Of a stretch of 64,000 nucleotides of DNA, positions 48,655-60,074 are shown piece after piece; positions within the stretch are counted from its first letter, which is position 1, and each line of letters opens with the position of its first letter. Source of the stretch: Physcomitrium patens (taxonomy: Eukaryota; Streptophyta; Bryopsida; Funariales; Funariaceae); contig NC_037265.1 of the NCBI RefSeq assembly GCF_000002425.4, positions 13,162,330 through 13,226,329 on the forward strand, read 5' to 3'. Both the position numbers and the translations under genes were made by a program. The notes beneath the pieces are model-generated. The model saw only the letters and a list, made by a program, of their open reading frames with translations. It was not told where the DNA came from and made no database searches.

Positions 48655-48885
48655 GAAATGACTCTACAAGAAGACAATATTGGTTTAGAAGAGGGTACTC
48701 CGCAACCTCTAAAATGCCTTAAGAGCTTCAAGAAAAGGGGTAATCCACACTCTCCAAGAAGAATAAGACTCCAATATTGTAACAAAAGAAGTATCAGTTT
48801 AGAGGAGGGTAATCCGCAACCTCTAAAACGCTAGTACACTTTCAAGCAGAGGGGTAATCCACACTCTAACAAGGAAGAAACTAGC
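48655..48885 (-). repeat. Tandem duplication of about 114 bp in the chromovirus leader
   Basis: TTTAGAAGAGGGTACTCCGC at 48684 recurs in diverged form at 48798, together with GGGGTAATCCACACTCT in both units. It lies between the primer site and gag, in the untranslated leader where packaging signals are expected. Confidence 0.7.
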
Positions 48886-48919
48886 TTTGATATCTGAGGT
48901 GAGTTCAGTCTCGACAAAC

Positions 48920-49342
48920 TGTCATGGACACAGAAATACAGGCTCGAGATCTAACAAGAAGTTCAAGAAGAACTGGCAAGAATTAGATTAATTAGATGAA
49001 TACAAGAACAACACCAGAGAGGTGAGCTAAAGCTCCAAGAGATGTGTTGTCGAGACTAAAGAACTCTTCAGCCTCGATTCCAATATATACTCCTATTTAG
49101 GAAGCTTCTCAAGCATCTTCTATCAACTAGGAAGCTTCTCAAGCAACTTCCACCAACTAGGAAGCTTCTCAAGCAAATTCTACCAACTAAGAAGCTTCTC
49201 AAGCAACTTCTATCAACTAGGAAGCTTCTCAAGCAACTTCCACCAACTAGGAAGCTTCTCAAGCAACTTCCACCAACTAAGAAGCTTCTAGACGGTTCCA
49301 GAGACTTGCTTCTAGAAGGTTCTAAGTACTATGTCCCTAACA
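48920..49342 (-). repeat. 5' LTR of the minus-strand chromovirus
   Basis: 423 bp, same length and layout as the left copy: HSE-like arrays at 49281-49322, the minisatellite at about 49096-49275, and a TATA box at 49082-49089. Begins TGTTAGGGACATAG on the minus strand. Confidence 0.85.
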
Positions 49343-50060
49343 TCATTATTAGACTTAATTTTTAACAATTGTAAAAAATATAAGAGACCACTAAATAGTG
49401 AAATTAAGAAATATTAGCATTAAAGATAGATAATAATCTTAAACAACTTATAAGTGGATTAAAGAATCAATCTTTTATTTAGTAAGTTTAATCTTTTTCA
49501 AATTATTTGGGCTTCTTTTAAATTAAGCAACTACAAGGTATATAAAATTTGAATCAAAATCTATAATTTAAATATTAATTATTAAGTTTTCAATCTACTA
49601 TAGGATTAGTTAAGAGTTCATTTAAGACTTAAATTTGATTAGGATTTTATTAAAACTTGGTTTAGAATTTATATTTTTATTAAGATTTTTTAAAGATATT
49701 TCAAAAAAAATGTCAAGATTTTATTAAGATTTGATTTAGGATTAACGATTTAATTAAGAGTTTAAGATTTTATTAGAACTTATTTAAGATTATATTAGGA
49801 TTTCATTAAATTTATATTAAGATTTTATTAAAACTTATTTAAGATTATATTATAATTTGATTAGGTTTACTTAGATTTATTAGGAATCTCATTACTATTT
49901 TTTTAGGATTTATTTAGGATTTTATTAGAATTTGATTAAGATTTATTTAAGATATATTTTTTAGTATTTTTTAATATTTTTATTTTTGATAAAGATTCTT
50001 TAGGATTTTTTATATTTCTTTTATAATTTCTTTAAGATTTTTTTTAAAAAAATTGACTAA
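49343..50060 (+). repeat. Repeat D, copy 2, right half
   Basis: Resumes after the chromovirus and contains the degenerate AGGATTT array (about 49600-50045) that matches 3870-4330 in copy 1. Confidence 0.55.
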
Positions 50061-50328
50061 TATTTGCTTAATATTGTAAAATTATAATTGGATTTTTAAA
50101 TTTTTTTATTTTTAAAACTTAAAAAATTTTAAGATTAATTGATATAATAAATTTTATATTTTTACTAAATAGATGAGAATGAATAGATGCTTTTTATTAT
50201 TTTTTATTTTTGAAGAGGACTTTATTTCTCAATTTTCACTTTGGAAGACTATAGTTTAAAAAGCCCTATTCAACTTCTCTACTTAGGAAAAAAAAATCTT
50301 GTTTTGAAACCTTAGTTTTTGGATATAG

Positions 50329-50362
<34 letters not shown>

Positions 50363-50447
50363 CCTTAAAATAGACTAATTTATTATTTTATTAAAAATCT
50401 AATTATGTAAGCTCAAATATTTATTCTAATAATAATAAAAACTAAAA

Positions 50448-50496
<49 letters not shown>

Positions 50497-50893
50497 CTTA
50501 TTTTTTTGTATATATTTTTTTATGTTTTTTTCATTCGTGCATGTATACTTATTTTTTTAAGTATGAAGCCATTTCAAGGAGGCTTCTTGATTTCAACTAA
50601 TAAAACATTTAAAGGTTATGACGTTTGGCCTTTTGTAGTGTAAATAAAGTGCTTTAAAGTCTATAATTTTTTTGATATCTCTTCATTTTATAATATATTA
50701 ATTTTTTTATCCATCACTTCACATATATTCGTAATATTATCAATTTTTGTAAAACAAATTATTTCTAAGGAATTTTGAATAATCAATCTAAAAATATTTG
50801 TCTTAAATGTATTGAGGTATGGTTATAAGTATTTTTTATTATAACTATATAATTTTAGACATTTCAATGTTAAAGATTTAAGAATTTTGTGAC

Positions 50894-50936
<43 letters not shown>

Positions 50937-51158
50937 TGAGAATTCATGGTTAGATCTCAGAATTTTTCTTATGAGTTTTTTATTTAAAAATAAAACCTTC
51001 TTTATTATTTTATTCTAAATTTTGTTATTAAAAGATTAATAATAATTTAAAACCATTAATAAAACTAACAATAGGATTATATTTTTACAATTATTAAGTT
51101 ACTTTCTATCAACATTTACATTTATAAGAGAATTATAGTTTTTATTAAGTAAAATAAA

Positions 51159-51196
<38 letters not shown>

Positions 51197-51660
51197 GAGA
51201 AAATTGAGGTTCTCAGTTCTTTGTTATTCTTTAATTTTACTAAGATATAGTACATCTTCTAAGTAAGTTTGGTAGTTCTGAAACTTAATAAACTGATTAA
51301 ATTGATCTTTGGATGGAGGGTAATGTTAATGGAAAGAAGATTAGTAGTTAATTCTCCTGATAATTGAATTACACAAGGATTCAAAATAAGAAAAAAAAAT
51401 AATATTATTTGTTATAGTAGTCATTCAAAGAGTCTACTTGTGAGTCTTTGTAGTTATTGAAAGATATTAGAAGAAAACGAAGTGGCATTATTAAATGGAC
51501 GGAAATAGAATACTATAATTTTTATTATCATATTTAAAATTACATCAACAAGATTTTCTGTTATAAGTAAATATTTATACTTATTTTTATGTAATTGATT
51601 TAATTATAGACTTTTAGAAGAAAATAAAACATTGACTTTAGCTAAAAATTATGAAAATCG
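50060..51660. other. AT desert with microsatellites
   Basis: No protein-like frame. Holds an A-run at about 50332-50360 and (AT)n tracts at 50453-50493, 50894-50932 and 51161-51192. Confidence 0.5.
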
Positions 51661-51678
51661 AGCATATCTGTGGAATAA

Positions 51679-51933
51679 CGGAATAGAAAACATGCCCCTC
51701 ATATAGCAACGGAAAGTTATGAACAGAGAGCTCAAATTGACTGCACAATTTCTGACGTCAAAGAGGAAAGGGACTCATGTGAAAACCCTACATCGGATTA
51801 TATCGCTTTGAACTACACCACATCCCTCGAGATATGCATACCTTACGAAAATATAGATCCCTGGTTTAAGGCTCACCAGTTGTGTAATGGAACATTTATT
51901 TTATCAGCAAAGAGCTTCACCAACATTCTGTAA
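51679..51933 (+). other. Possible terminal exon at the edge of a GC-rich island
   Basis: An 84-codon open frame without an internal start, ending in TAA at 51931. Its composition looks protein-like (ESYEQRAQIDCTISDV, then SLEICIPYENIDPWFKAHQL) in an otherwise AT-rich setting. It could be a 3' exon whose upstream part is lost or far to the left. No family recognised. It includes the palindrome TGACGTCA at 51753-51760, the bZIP/CRE-type site, so a promoter reading is equally possible. Confidence 0.25.
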
Positions 51934-51999
51934 CAAATAAACAAATTTTATAAAACTTAAAAAGATAAAGAAATAGAACCCCTAAATTTGGATGGTCTA

Positions 52000-53210
52000 T
52001 AGGAGACAAGAGCCTCCTCGACGCATCAATCACGGATCGTCATCCACCCCGAATGTATAATTTGATTGGGTCGCCGTGGCGACGATCGCATAAATGCCGG
52101 CTTTACATTGTGTTGACCCCAATCTTGTCGATACTTGTGTTGAGGACTATAAGCACTAAATGACGGGACAATGGTCGCAAGGTGAGGGCAGGAGGTAGTA
52201 GCGATGGACGGTTTGCCTTTCCTCCAAGCCACACATGAATTTTCACGTTGAATTCTCTACTTACGAAGATGGTCAGATGCTCTTTGATATTCTCTCTGCG
52301 ACGCGGCATCCGTTTGCTTCCTGAGCTTGGAATTTACCACGATGAACTGGGTTTCTGACCAACTTTGAGTGGATTCGAATGACATTTTGGGGGATGGATC
52401 GACGCAGCCTCACTCCTACTCGCATGTGACTCGCCGAAGGGGTAGGGATGGAGGCGAGAGGTGTGGGCATGATGAAACATGGACCTCGAGAGATGGGTTT
52501 TCGCCTTCGCCGCTCTGAACATCGACGATGCCGTCGGCGCGACAAACACGGTTTGCGTTGGGATTTGCCCACAACACAAAAGAGAAAGACTCAGTGGCAG
52601 TCATTCAAGCCCTAAGGAATTGGCCAACCCATTCCGATTGGAAACTTATAACAAAAACTCATTTAGCAGTTACAAAATCCCACTTTGAAGGTTATCCATC
52701 ACATGCTTCGTAGGACCCATGTTACCAGAAAAGCTGGAATACCTTTTGACATGCTTCATGAATAGAGAGACGAAAATCAATGGATGAAGTAGACGTTTGA
52801 AAATTTAGGTTTAGACCAAAGTGGTTAAAAAAGCATTTCGAGGAATCAACGTGTAGGAACCGTGCGGGTTCTCTGACCAGGATACCGAAACTTACTCCAC
52901 TCACACCGTGCTGTTGGCTTGAGCTGGTTTCCGCAACTTCCTCATTCACACCTCCACCATCCTCGTAGAACTGTGGCCTCGAGGTCACCCAGTCCAAACG
53001 ACTGTCTCCACCGTCGTGGGCCGTCGGATCGTGGTGATCCTCAGATTTAATCTTCGCCACTGATCCAGAGTTTGGGAATTGTCTGGGAACGGAAGGAGGG
53101 AGCGTAGGGGAACCAGCGGGGCGGGCAGGTTAAAAACATATTGTATAAAATTTGGGACATTTCGTATGTACACATGTGATAAAGGTATGTTTGAAAATAT
53201 TTTATTCAAT
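52000..53210. other. Small GC-rich island, gene uncertain
   Basis: Composition like the AP2 island, with several overlapping short frames. The best-looking is on the minus strand at 52722-53060: an acidic, Ser/Gln/Gly-rich stretch including RLDWVTSRPQFYEDGG and followed at about 52885-52890 by a strong donor-like GTAAGT, which would make it a first or internal exon. A plus-strand frame from about 52479 and an Arg-rich minus-strand frame at 52273-52572 overlap and are probably shadows. I cannot join exons with confidence. Confidence 0.3.
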
Positions 53211-54440
53211 ACCTTGGGATGTTTTAAAATGAGTAATGATAAATTAGAATTTTTTTAGAGTGCTCAATGAATACATTTATAAGTATTTGGATTAATTATA
53301 ATTTACATTACTTTCAAAAAAAATGATATATAATTAAAAATTAATTAAAATAAATGCAATAATTATAATAATTTTTCAGTAAAAAATTAGTAAAATAAGT
53401 ATTTAATATATAGAATAATAAATGCCATATGTGAAATATGATCAAAACAAATTAAATTTTTATATAAAGTGCCAAATTTTGTGTTCACATTCTTCATAAA
53501 AATCTAAATCTTTAAAGAAAAACTCTACATCTTTATCAACATTGCACCCTTTCTTATCTTATATAACACTATTTGTCTCCTTTTACAAACATATATTGGT
53601 AATTTTTGTACTTGATTTTAATGATTCTAATAAAGAATATATTTAGATTATTACATTTTAGACATATTTTTTATATAGCTTAGGTAGTCTCACTTATGTA
53701 TGCTTCTTTTGAAGAACTTCTTATCTCTGTTGTAGAACTTTAAACCCACTAAATCTTGGTGCTATTAGATTCTTTCTACTATATGTTTTTTTATTATCCA
53801 AATTTTTCTTTTTCTTTTAGTTTTTAAATCCAAGTCTATTACTTATAATATAAGCTTGCATAGGAGTAAAACTTCCACCTTCTCTTGGCATTGAAATTTA
53901 TTGGGATGTAGGTAATAAGTCCTTTATATCTCTTGAGAGTGTCAAAATGGATTTTATTGCTTTATGAAATACATCATATTGTTCTACAATCAAAGCTTCT
54001 ATCTTGTCAAATACTATCAAAGTGTTAAGCTCAACAATATGTAGACTTGAGCATTATATACAAGATTTTGAACTTCAACATTTCTTCTATTTCTTAGACC
54101 ATTATTTGATCCATCACTTAGCCCATTACCAGTAGCATCTTCTTTTTAATTAACAAAGCTACTATCTTTATATACACTTGATAATAAATCTAATAAGTAT
54201 AAATATTCTTTTTTAATAATATATCTCACAATGTACAAATGTTTACATATAGAACCATAATTATTATATTTGTATTATTTTTTAGATAAGTAGATAATAT
54301 ATCATTTTTTTATAATATATTGGTTTTAAAAGGCAAACTCTATGCAATTGTCACAATTATATGAAATATTAAAAATTACTTAGATAATAATAATTAGATT
54401 GAAGTAAATAAAAATACATAAATTAGATAATATTTTATGG
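53210..54440. other. AT-rich interval, nothing recognised
   Basis: Returns to AT-rich spacer at about 53210. Around 53650-54150 composition and short frames on the minus strand resemble a decayed retroelement, but no landmark motif could be matched. Confidence 0.4.
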
Positions 54441-54573
54441 AATAGCTTCTTAAAAGCTTTATAAATACAGAATTGAGTTTAAATATATTAGTAGAAAATT
54501 GATAGGTTGAAAACTTTGCCAATAAGTTGATTATATTGCAGATTATTAGCAGTTGATTATTAGCAGAAGGCCC
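54440..54573 (+). repeat. Fragment of AT-rich chromovirus LTR
   Basis: AGCTTCTTAAAAGCTTTATA followed by AAATTGATAGGTTGAAAACT and GCCAATAAGTTGATT matches 23310-23400. It is cut at 54574 by the LTR of the next element, which therefore inserted into an existing chromovirus LTR. Confidence 0.55.
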
Positions 54574-55324
54574 TGTAGAATAGATATTAGTTCGTTTTTG
54601 TAAGATATTGATAAAATAGACTAATAGTCCATAGAATAGTCAATTCAGGACGACGGATGATTGATTTAATTATTAAAAGTGGTTAATTATAGGATAACGA
54701 TTAAAACCTAGAAATTGGGAGCAATTATATAGGAGTTGTAGAAGTTTATTAGGGTACCAGACTATGATAGCCATAAGCCAGGGTAAGCTTGGTGCTACTT
54801 CTTTGTTTCTTTGTTTCTTTGTTGTTGAAGAGTAATGGATAGTTTCTGAATATTGAGAAGTGAGTCTGTGGAATAAATTAGAGATTGATTTATGAGTTAT
54901 TGATTATGTAATTGGAGTACTGAGTCATTGAATTATATGAGAAGTTATTAGAAGATTGATTGTGGATGGAAGATTATGATTGTTGTTTATTGAGAGATGT
55001 GTGTGTTTTGACAGAGGAAGTCTGTGATTATAGAAATTATGTGAATTCAAATTTGTTGGAATGAAGTCTGTTGTTTTTGGTGTTGGATGGAAATTATGTC
55101 TTTTGAGAGTGCAAAGTTGCACACTGTTGTTATCAATTGATGAAGGAATATTACTATTGGGAGAAAGCATGGTACTGTTTCTTGGTGTTTTAGTGATTCG
55201 GATTACGGTTAATTGAGTGATCCTAACATGTAAGTTCATGCACTTAGTCTTTCTTTGAGTTCAAATCCTCCTCTTCAAGTTTATTCTGAAAGAAATTTAT
55301 AGAATAAGTAAAATAATAATCACA
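54574..55324 (+). repeat. 5' LTR of the right-hand Athila/Tat-type element
   Basis: Shares GTAAGCTTGGTGCTACTTCT with the LTRs at 34240 and 43352. It is closer still to the reverse complement of 61914-62677 (TGTAGAATAGATATT start, GGTTAATTATAG block). Confidence 0.8.
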
Positions 55325-55327
55325 CTT

Positions 55328-55346
55328 TGGCGCTGCTGTCGGGGAT
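55328..55346 (+). other. Primer-binding site, tRNA-Asp type
   Basis: TGGCGCTGCTGTCGGGGAT, three bases after the LTR. Close to the complement of the plant tRNA-Asp 3' end, as in Athila/Tat elements. Confidence 0.75.
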
Positions 55347-56947
55347 TGACAATAGCATTGAGTGTTAGGAATTAACTGCCAAATGAATAGATAGAAAATA
55401 GGAAGCAAATTCAGCACTATATAATGAATGATTATAGTTATTAAAAATGAGAACATTGCAATAAAGAAAACATCCCAATCAAAAAAAAGACAAGAAAGAG
55501 TGCAAGCAAGAGAATCGTTATGAAACGAGTAAGAATATAAGTTAAAAAGAAAGCGTCGATAAAGTTGCATTAAGCCATGGTTGCATGCTTGTCAGCATAT
55601 CCGAGCAAACCCAGAAGGTGATCGATCTCTAATATTTCAAACATATATACCATTAAAAAAATTATCGAGAGCACTCGCAAGAAATTTTGTCAACAGCCTA
55701 GCCTATCTCTTGAGCTTGTTAACTACAAGTAGAGGAAACATAGAAGAATTGGGTACTCCATTGGATACCTTTCTAATAGTAGAAACTGCCGATTCTATAA
55801 AAATTAGTTCTGTAGAATGGCATAAATTGCTTGTCAATAAGGGCCAATTTAGCGTATTTCAAAATCCATTGTTTTCACCTCCAATTCAACTAATAAACTT
55901 ATTTAGGGATAATAATAATAAATTGAGGAGGTAGGAAAGTCTGAAAAAGAGAATTGGGGCAGGTAGTGGTAATTTTAATAAGAGATTAAGCAGCACATTA
56001 TCTTCTTCAATGATGATGAGTGGCCCAGGAGTTCCAATAGCAGTCCAAATGGGTGACGTGGGGATCGCATAACCAGCGTGGCTCCATTACCTACTTTTAG
56101 GGGCTTTTCGGGTATAGATCTCGATCAACATTTGTCTCAGTTTTTGACAGCATGTGTAGCCAATAATGGAGGAATTGAAAATATTTGGTTATGATGGTTG
56201 CCAATAACCTTAAAGGACATGGTGTTTGAATGGTACAATCACCAATCAGTGGATCAATTTTTAAATTGGAAAACATTGAAGAATATATTTTTAATCCATT
56301 TTAGGCCAATAGGTTTTAAAGATCGTCTTCGAGAGAAGTTAATGAACATCAAAATGATCCTATAGGAGGTGGTCGAATTATATTATGGCCAGGTGGCTGA
56401 TATATTCAGTAAGTGGCCAAATCACCAAATGTCGGAGGTATTTATCTTATCCATATTAATCAATGGTTTGCACCCACTAGAGTTAAAAATGTTTATGAAG
56501 GAATTTCAACCCGTTACGGTGTCTGCATCTCTTAATAGAGCCAAGGTTTGAGAGGAATGCCATTATGATCAATTTTTAACTATGGGAGCTATGATGATTC
56601 TAGTTCAAGGCAGTTATTAAAATCTGACTTGGAATGAATCAGTGGATAGTTATCCATAGATGTTAGAAAAAGGGGCCAATTCCAGTGCCAAAATTCAAAG
56701 GTCAGTTAATGTCACCCTATTATAAGCTATACCACCAAACGTGACAACAATGTATGTTCCATATTTTCCGTATCAACAACAAGCATTACCTACGCCAGAG
56801 TTACTATTAATACCAACCTCAAAAGATTTCCATGAAACCTTATTATTGAACCTAACGAAGAAAATGGAGGAAATGGCCGTCAATATGGCTAAGGATAAGG
56901 AGAAGAATTACAAGCCTACCAATACTTGGACCAATGTATGGTACCGT

Positions 56948-58280
56948 TGTCGTATGGCGTGATTTGCTATCTGGGAATACATTGGGTATCTAGCTGTAGA
57001 GAGTGTACCTTAAACCTTTATATGATTCTTTTTCTTGGCTTCCAAAACTCCTTTATTTTTGTATAAAACTCCAAATATAACAAAATCCCTTCAAAACATA
57101 TTTTTCCCGCAAAGGGTTTTCTCGCCCAGAACTTTATAAAATCATAACTATTGATCTAACCGTTCAGTTTGTTTCAAATTTACAACATAGGTATAATTTA
57201 CCCTTCACTTTTACCACAAAAAAAACCAACCGCAAATTCACTTCCGATCTCCAAGCATCTAAGAAACCCTAGCAGACACTCCAAACCCTAATTTACAAGC
57301 ATCCAAAAACTATTTTCCTTATTTCTCAAAAATCCGAACTCCAAATATCATAAAACTTATGCACAAAGTTTACTAACATAAAATTACACATTCCTTGAAA
57401 TTTTGAGCCAAAACCTCACAAAATTGCTCAAGATATAGCTCAAGAGACAAACACTAGTAAATCGGTTTACTTACTACCCTTAGATTGCATGTGCTGACTT
57501 CAAAATCCAATAACTCCTTCTTTCCAACTTGGAATCCAGTAAGCAGTGTATGAAAAGTATAGCCGCAAAAGTTCTTTCTCTAGTCGCGGTCGCCGATCCT
57601 CAATTGCCATCCGTATGCGTGCGTTATGCCCAAAAGAGTGACAGTAGGTCCAAAACTAACACCTTAACTTTGAGCGCCTATAACTTCTTCATAAAAACCC
57701 TAAATGATACAAAACTTGCACCAAAACCTTAAAAAAAACCCTAAACCTTCTGACCGTAGCCTTCAAAGTTCGAATAGCCTCGAGAAACTAAACCTAATCC
57801 CTAATATGGCCTCGGGCAGCCTCCTCAAAGCCCATTGGTCATGATTTTTGACTAATAGGAATGGAGATTTTCATCATTCATCTCCATTCATCTATATTGG
57901 TGCCCTTATTACTCCCTTTGCTACCAAAATCTTTCTTCAATCCTTTTTCTTATAAGATTTACATAATGTATGCTCTAAATACCAAATAAAAGAACTAAAA
58001 TAAGTTTTTAAATGTCACCAATGTCTAACAAAGGTGACTCTAAATATTTAGAACTTACTATCAACCAAAACCAATCTTAAAAGCCACTATCAAAAAGAAA
58101 TGAAAGTTATACAAATTCTATAGTAATCTTTTTAAACAACCTCTTTTCAAAGTAATAATCAAATTATATCCTACAACCAACTAAAATCTACTAACATGGC
58201 TCTCACCATGTTACTTAATAAATTATAGATTAAGTATATAATTACATTATTTTCATATAGTAGCCGAACTACAATACGAC
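56948..58280 (-). mobile_element. Solo-LTR-like insertion in gag, minus orientation
   Basis: About 1.33 kb sitting between two halves of a gag zinc-knuckle region (flanks ACCGT at 56943-56947 and CTCGT at 58281-58285 look like a decayed 5-bp duplication). Its ends read GGTCGTATTG and CATACGACA on the minus strand, an LTR-like inverted terminus. It matches the insertion at 58822-60074, for example the CCAATGGGCTTTGAG block at about 57835 (complement). No coding part was recognised. A short frame at 57529-57732 has no motif. Confidence 0.6.
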
Positions 58281-58821
58281 CTCGTAATTGTAAGGGCCAC
58301 GGTCATTTGGTAACAGAATATCCTTCTCCTTTACAAATAATGGATCAATGTATATTTTACGGAGGAAAGCACTCAACAGCTAATTGTTGGAATTGGCAAA
58401 GGCAACAACAATTCAGTAATTAGACCATGATCCCATTGACTCAGTAGGACGTCATTCAAGTTCAAACAAAAAATACGTATGGATGGAATAGAAATTGATC
58501 TAATCGATAAAATCAAATATTCAATAACTTTCAAAGTTCCAATTTTAATCAAGGGTCTGCATCAAATCCCTAGAACTATGGGAAGGAGCAATAGAGGTAT
58601 CAGCAATATGTTCCACTGGCGTCATCAAACCAAGTACCTTCCGTACCAACGGAACAACTAGGATTATATTCTAATCCTACATGGAACAAACCTAATAGGT
58701 ATATACCGGTGGAGACACCCAATATGCCTGATGGGGGTGCAAGAAGACCACTTCATTATTTTTGTTGCAGACAGATTGATCATTATGCCAGTGAATGTTC
58801 CAATCCCAGAGCCAATGACAA

Positions 58822-60074
58822 TGTCATACTGTAAATGCTTACAATATGTAAAAATTACTTAAAACATATTATATGTTAATAAATCTAGATGTGTATTAGA
58901 ATAGCTAGTAGATTAAATTAAAAAGAGTTGGTATAAGAAACTTTACTTTGTTTCTTTACTTGTTTTGATTTTGACATTAAAAAAAAATATAGGACCTAAA
59001 TGTTTAATATGAAGCCTTGGGAGAAGGTGGAAGCCTAAGGATGAAAATCTAAACTAGTAGGAGGCTAATTGAGAGGGATGAAAGCAAGGCGTGGTTGGAT
59101 GAAGGCAAGGAATGGAGAACTTTATCCCTATTGATCGAATACCATGTCCAATGGGCTTTGAGAAGATTGTCCGTGACCTTAACAAGGATTTCAGTGACTT
59201 CAAAGAGGGCATTCGGAGATTAGAAGCTAGGGTTGTAAATTTTAGAATTTGCGGTACAATTTGGGTAGAAAAATTAGAAAATTTGGAATTATGATAAAGA
59301 AGTTATAGCCGTTTGAAGTTAAGGTATTAATTTAAGATATAGTATTACTCTTTTGAGGATATGAGGAGTTGTACAATAGCTTTTGTAGATCGAAAGATGC
59401 AAATAGAACGGCTATTAAAAGGCCTACATCTTTCATAAAAAATTATTGCTTTTGGAGTCTATGTTAAGGAGCTATAAGGAGTTGAAGGCAGCGCTTCCAA
59501 ATCAAAGGCAGTAAGTAAGTGGTTTTGTTGATAGTAATGATTGGAGCCATAACTTGAGTTTTTGGACAAATTTTTAGCTCAAACTTTTTTGAAAAATATA
59601 AAATTTTGTGTTACAAAGCTATATATATAGATTTCGTGGCATTTGAGCTTATATTTTATGAGATATGAAGAAAATTGCACGTGGGTGTATAAAGAAAAGG
59701 GTTTGAAGCGGCTATTAGAGTTTTCAAGATATCTCAAGATCCGTAACAAATTTGCAATTGAAATTTGTTGTAAAATTTAATAAAATTACATCAATACTTC
59801 TTGTAAAATTTGAGTTTGTTTGGACAGTTGGATTATGAGATATGAAGTGTTGAAGTTTAGAAAAATTTCCACATAAGGATATACAAGGTTTTAGAGGATT
59901 TTGTCATATTTTAGGTGTTGTTGGTTACTTGAGGCTTGTGTATTTGGTGTAATTGCTCAAAAAAAAAAAATTATATATAAAATTAAGGCTTCACTTGTTT
60001 TAAAGCTTGATTGAATGATTATTGATAGCTAGAAGCCTGGTATTTTCTTGAGATAAATTCTCTCTATCCCGACA
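58822..60074 (+). mobile_element. Solo-LTR-like insertion in gag, plus orientation
   Basis: About 1.25 kb, starting TGTCATACTG and ending CCCGACA, flanked by ACAAT and ACGAT (one mismatch), and splitting a gag codon run that otherwise continues as in the nested element at 37140-37170. Homologous to the insertion at 56948-58280 in the opposite orientation: shared blocks include CCAATGGGCTTTGAG at 59147 and GAAGTTATAGCCGTTTGAAG at 59299. It looks like a solo LTR or very short non-autonomous element of the same family. Confidence 0.65.

Larger units (their letters stand above)
33516..49342 (-). mobile_element. Ty3/gypsy chromovirus, minus strand, split by a nested element
   Basis: Two LTRs of 423 bp (48920-49342 and 33516-33938) with TG...CA-type ends, flanked by near-identical 5-bp sites (CCATT and TCATT). 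The left outer LTR edge is altered. In element order: a primer-site remnant (GATATCAAAGC, near 48881-48896, initiator-tRNA-Met type), gag (about 47640-48324 with a zinc-knuckle remnant), retropepsin (about 47300-47607, LLDSGGSACF), reverse transcriptase and RNase H (about 45775-47290), integrase (about 44569-45600), and a C-terminal chromodomain (44149-44526, EYEVEK to LEYLVHWSSYD). The remaining 3' part is at 33939-34234, beyond the nested Athila/Tat-type insertion at 34235-44132. I count about 35 differences between the LTRs (about 8%), so it is older than its guest. Broken, with roughly ten breaks in coding parts. Confidence 0.85.

Noticed and set aside
57290-57760. CCCTAA-type words suggesting interstitial telomere sequence
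   Set aside because: The motifs are isolated single occurrences inside the solo-LTR-like insertion and not in tandem.
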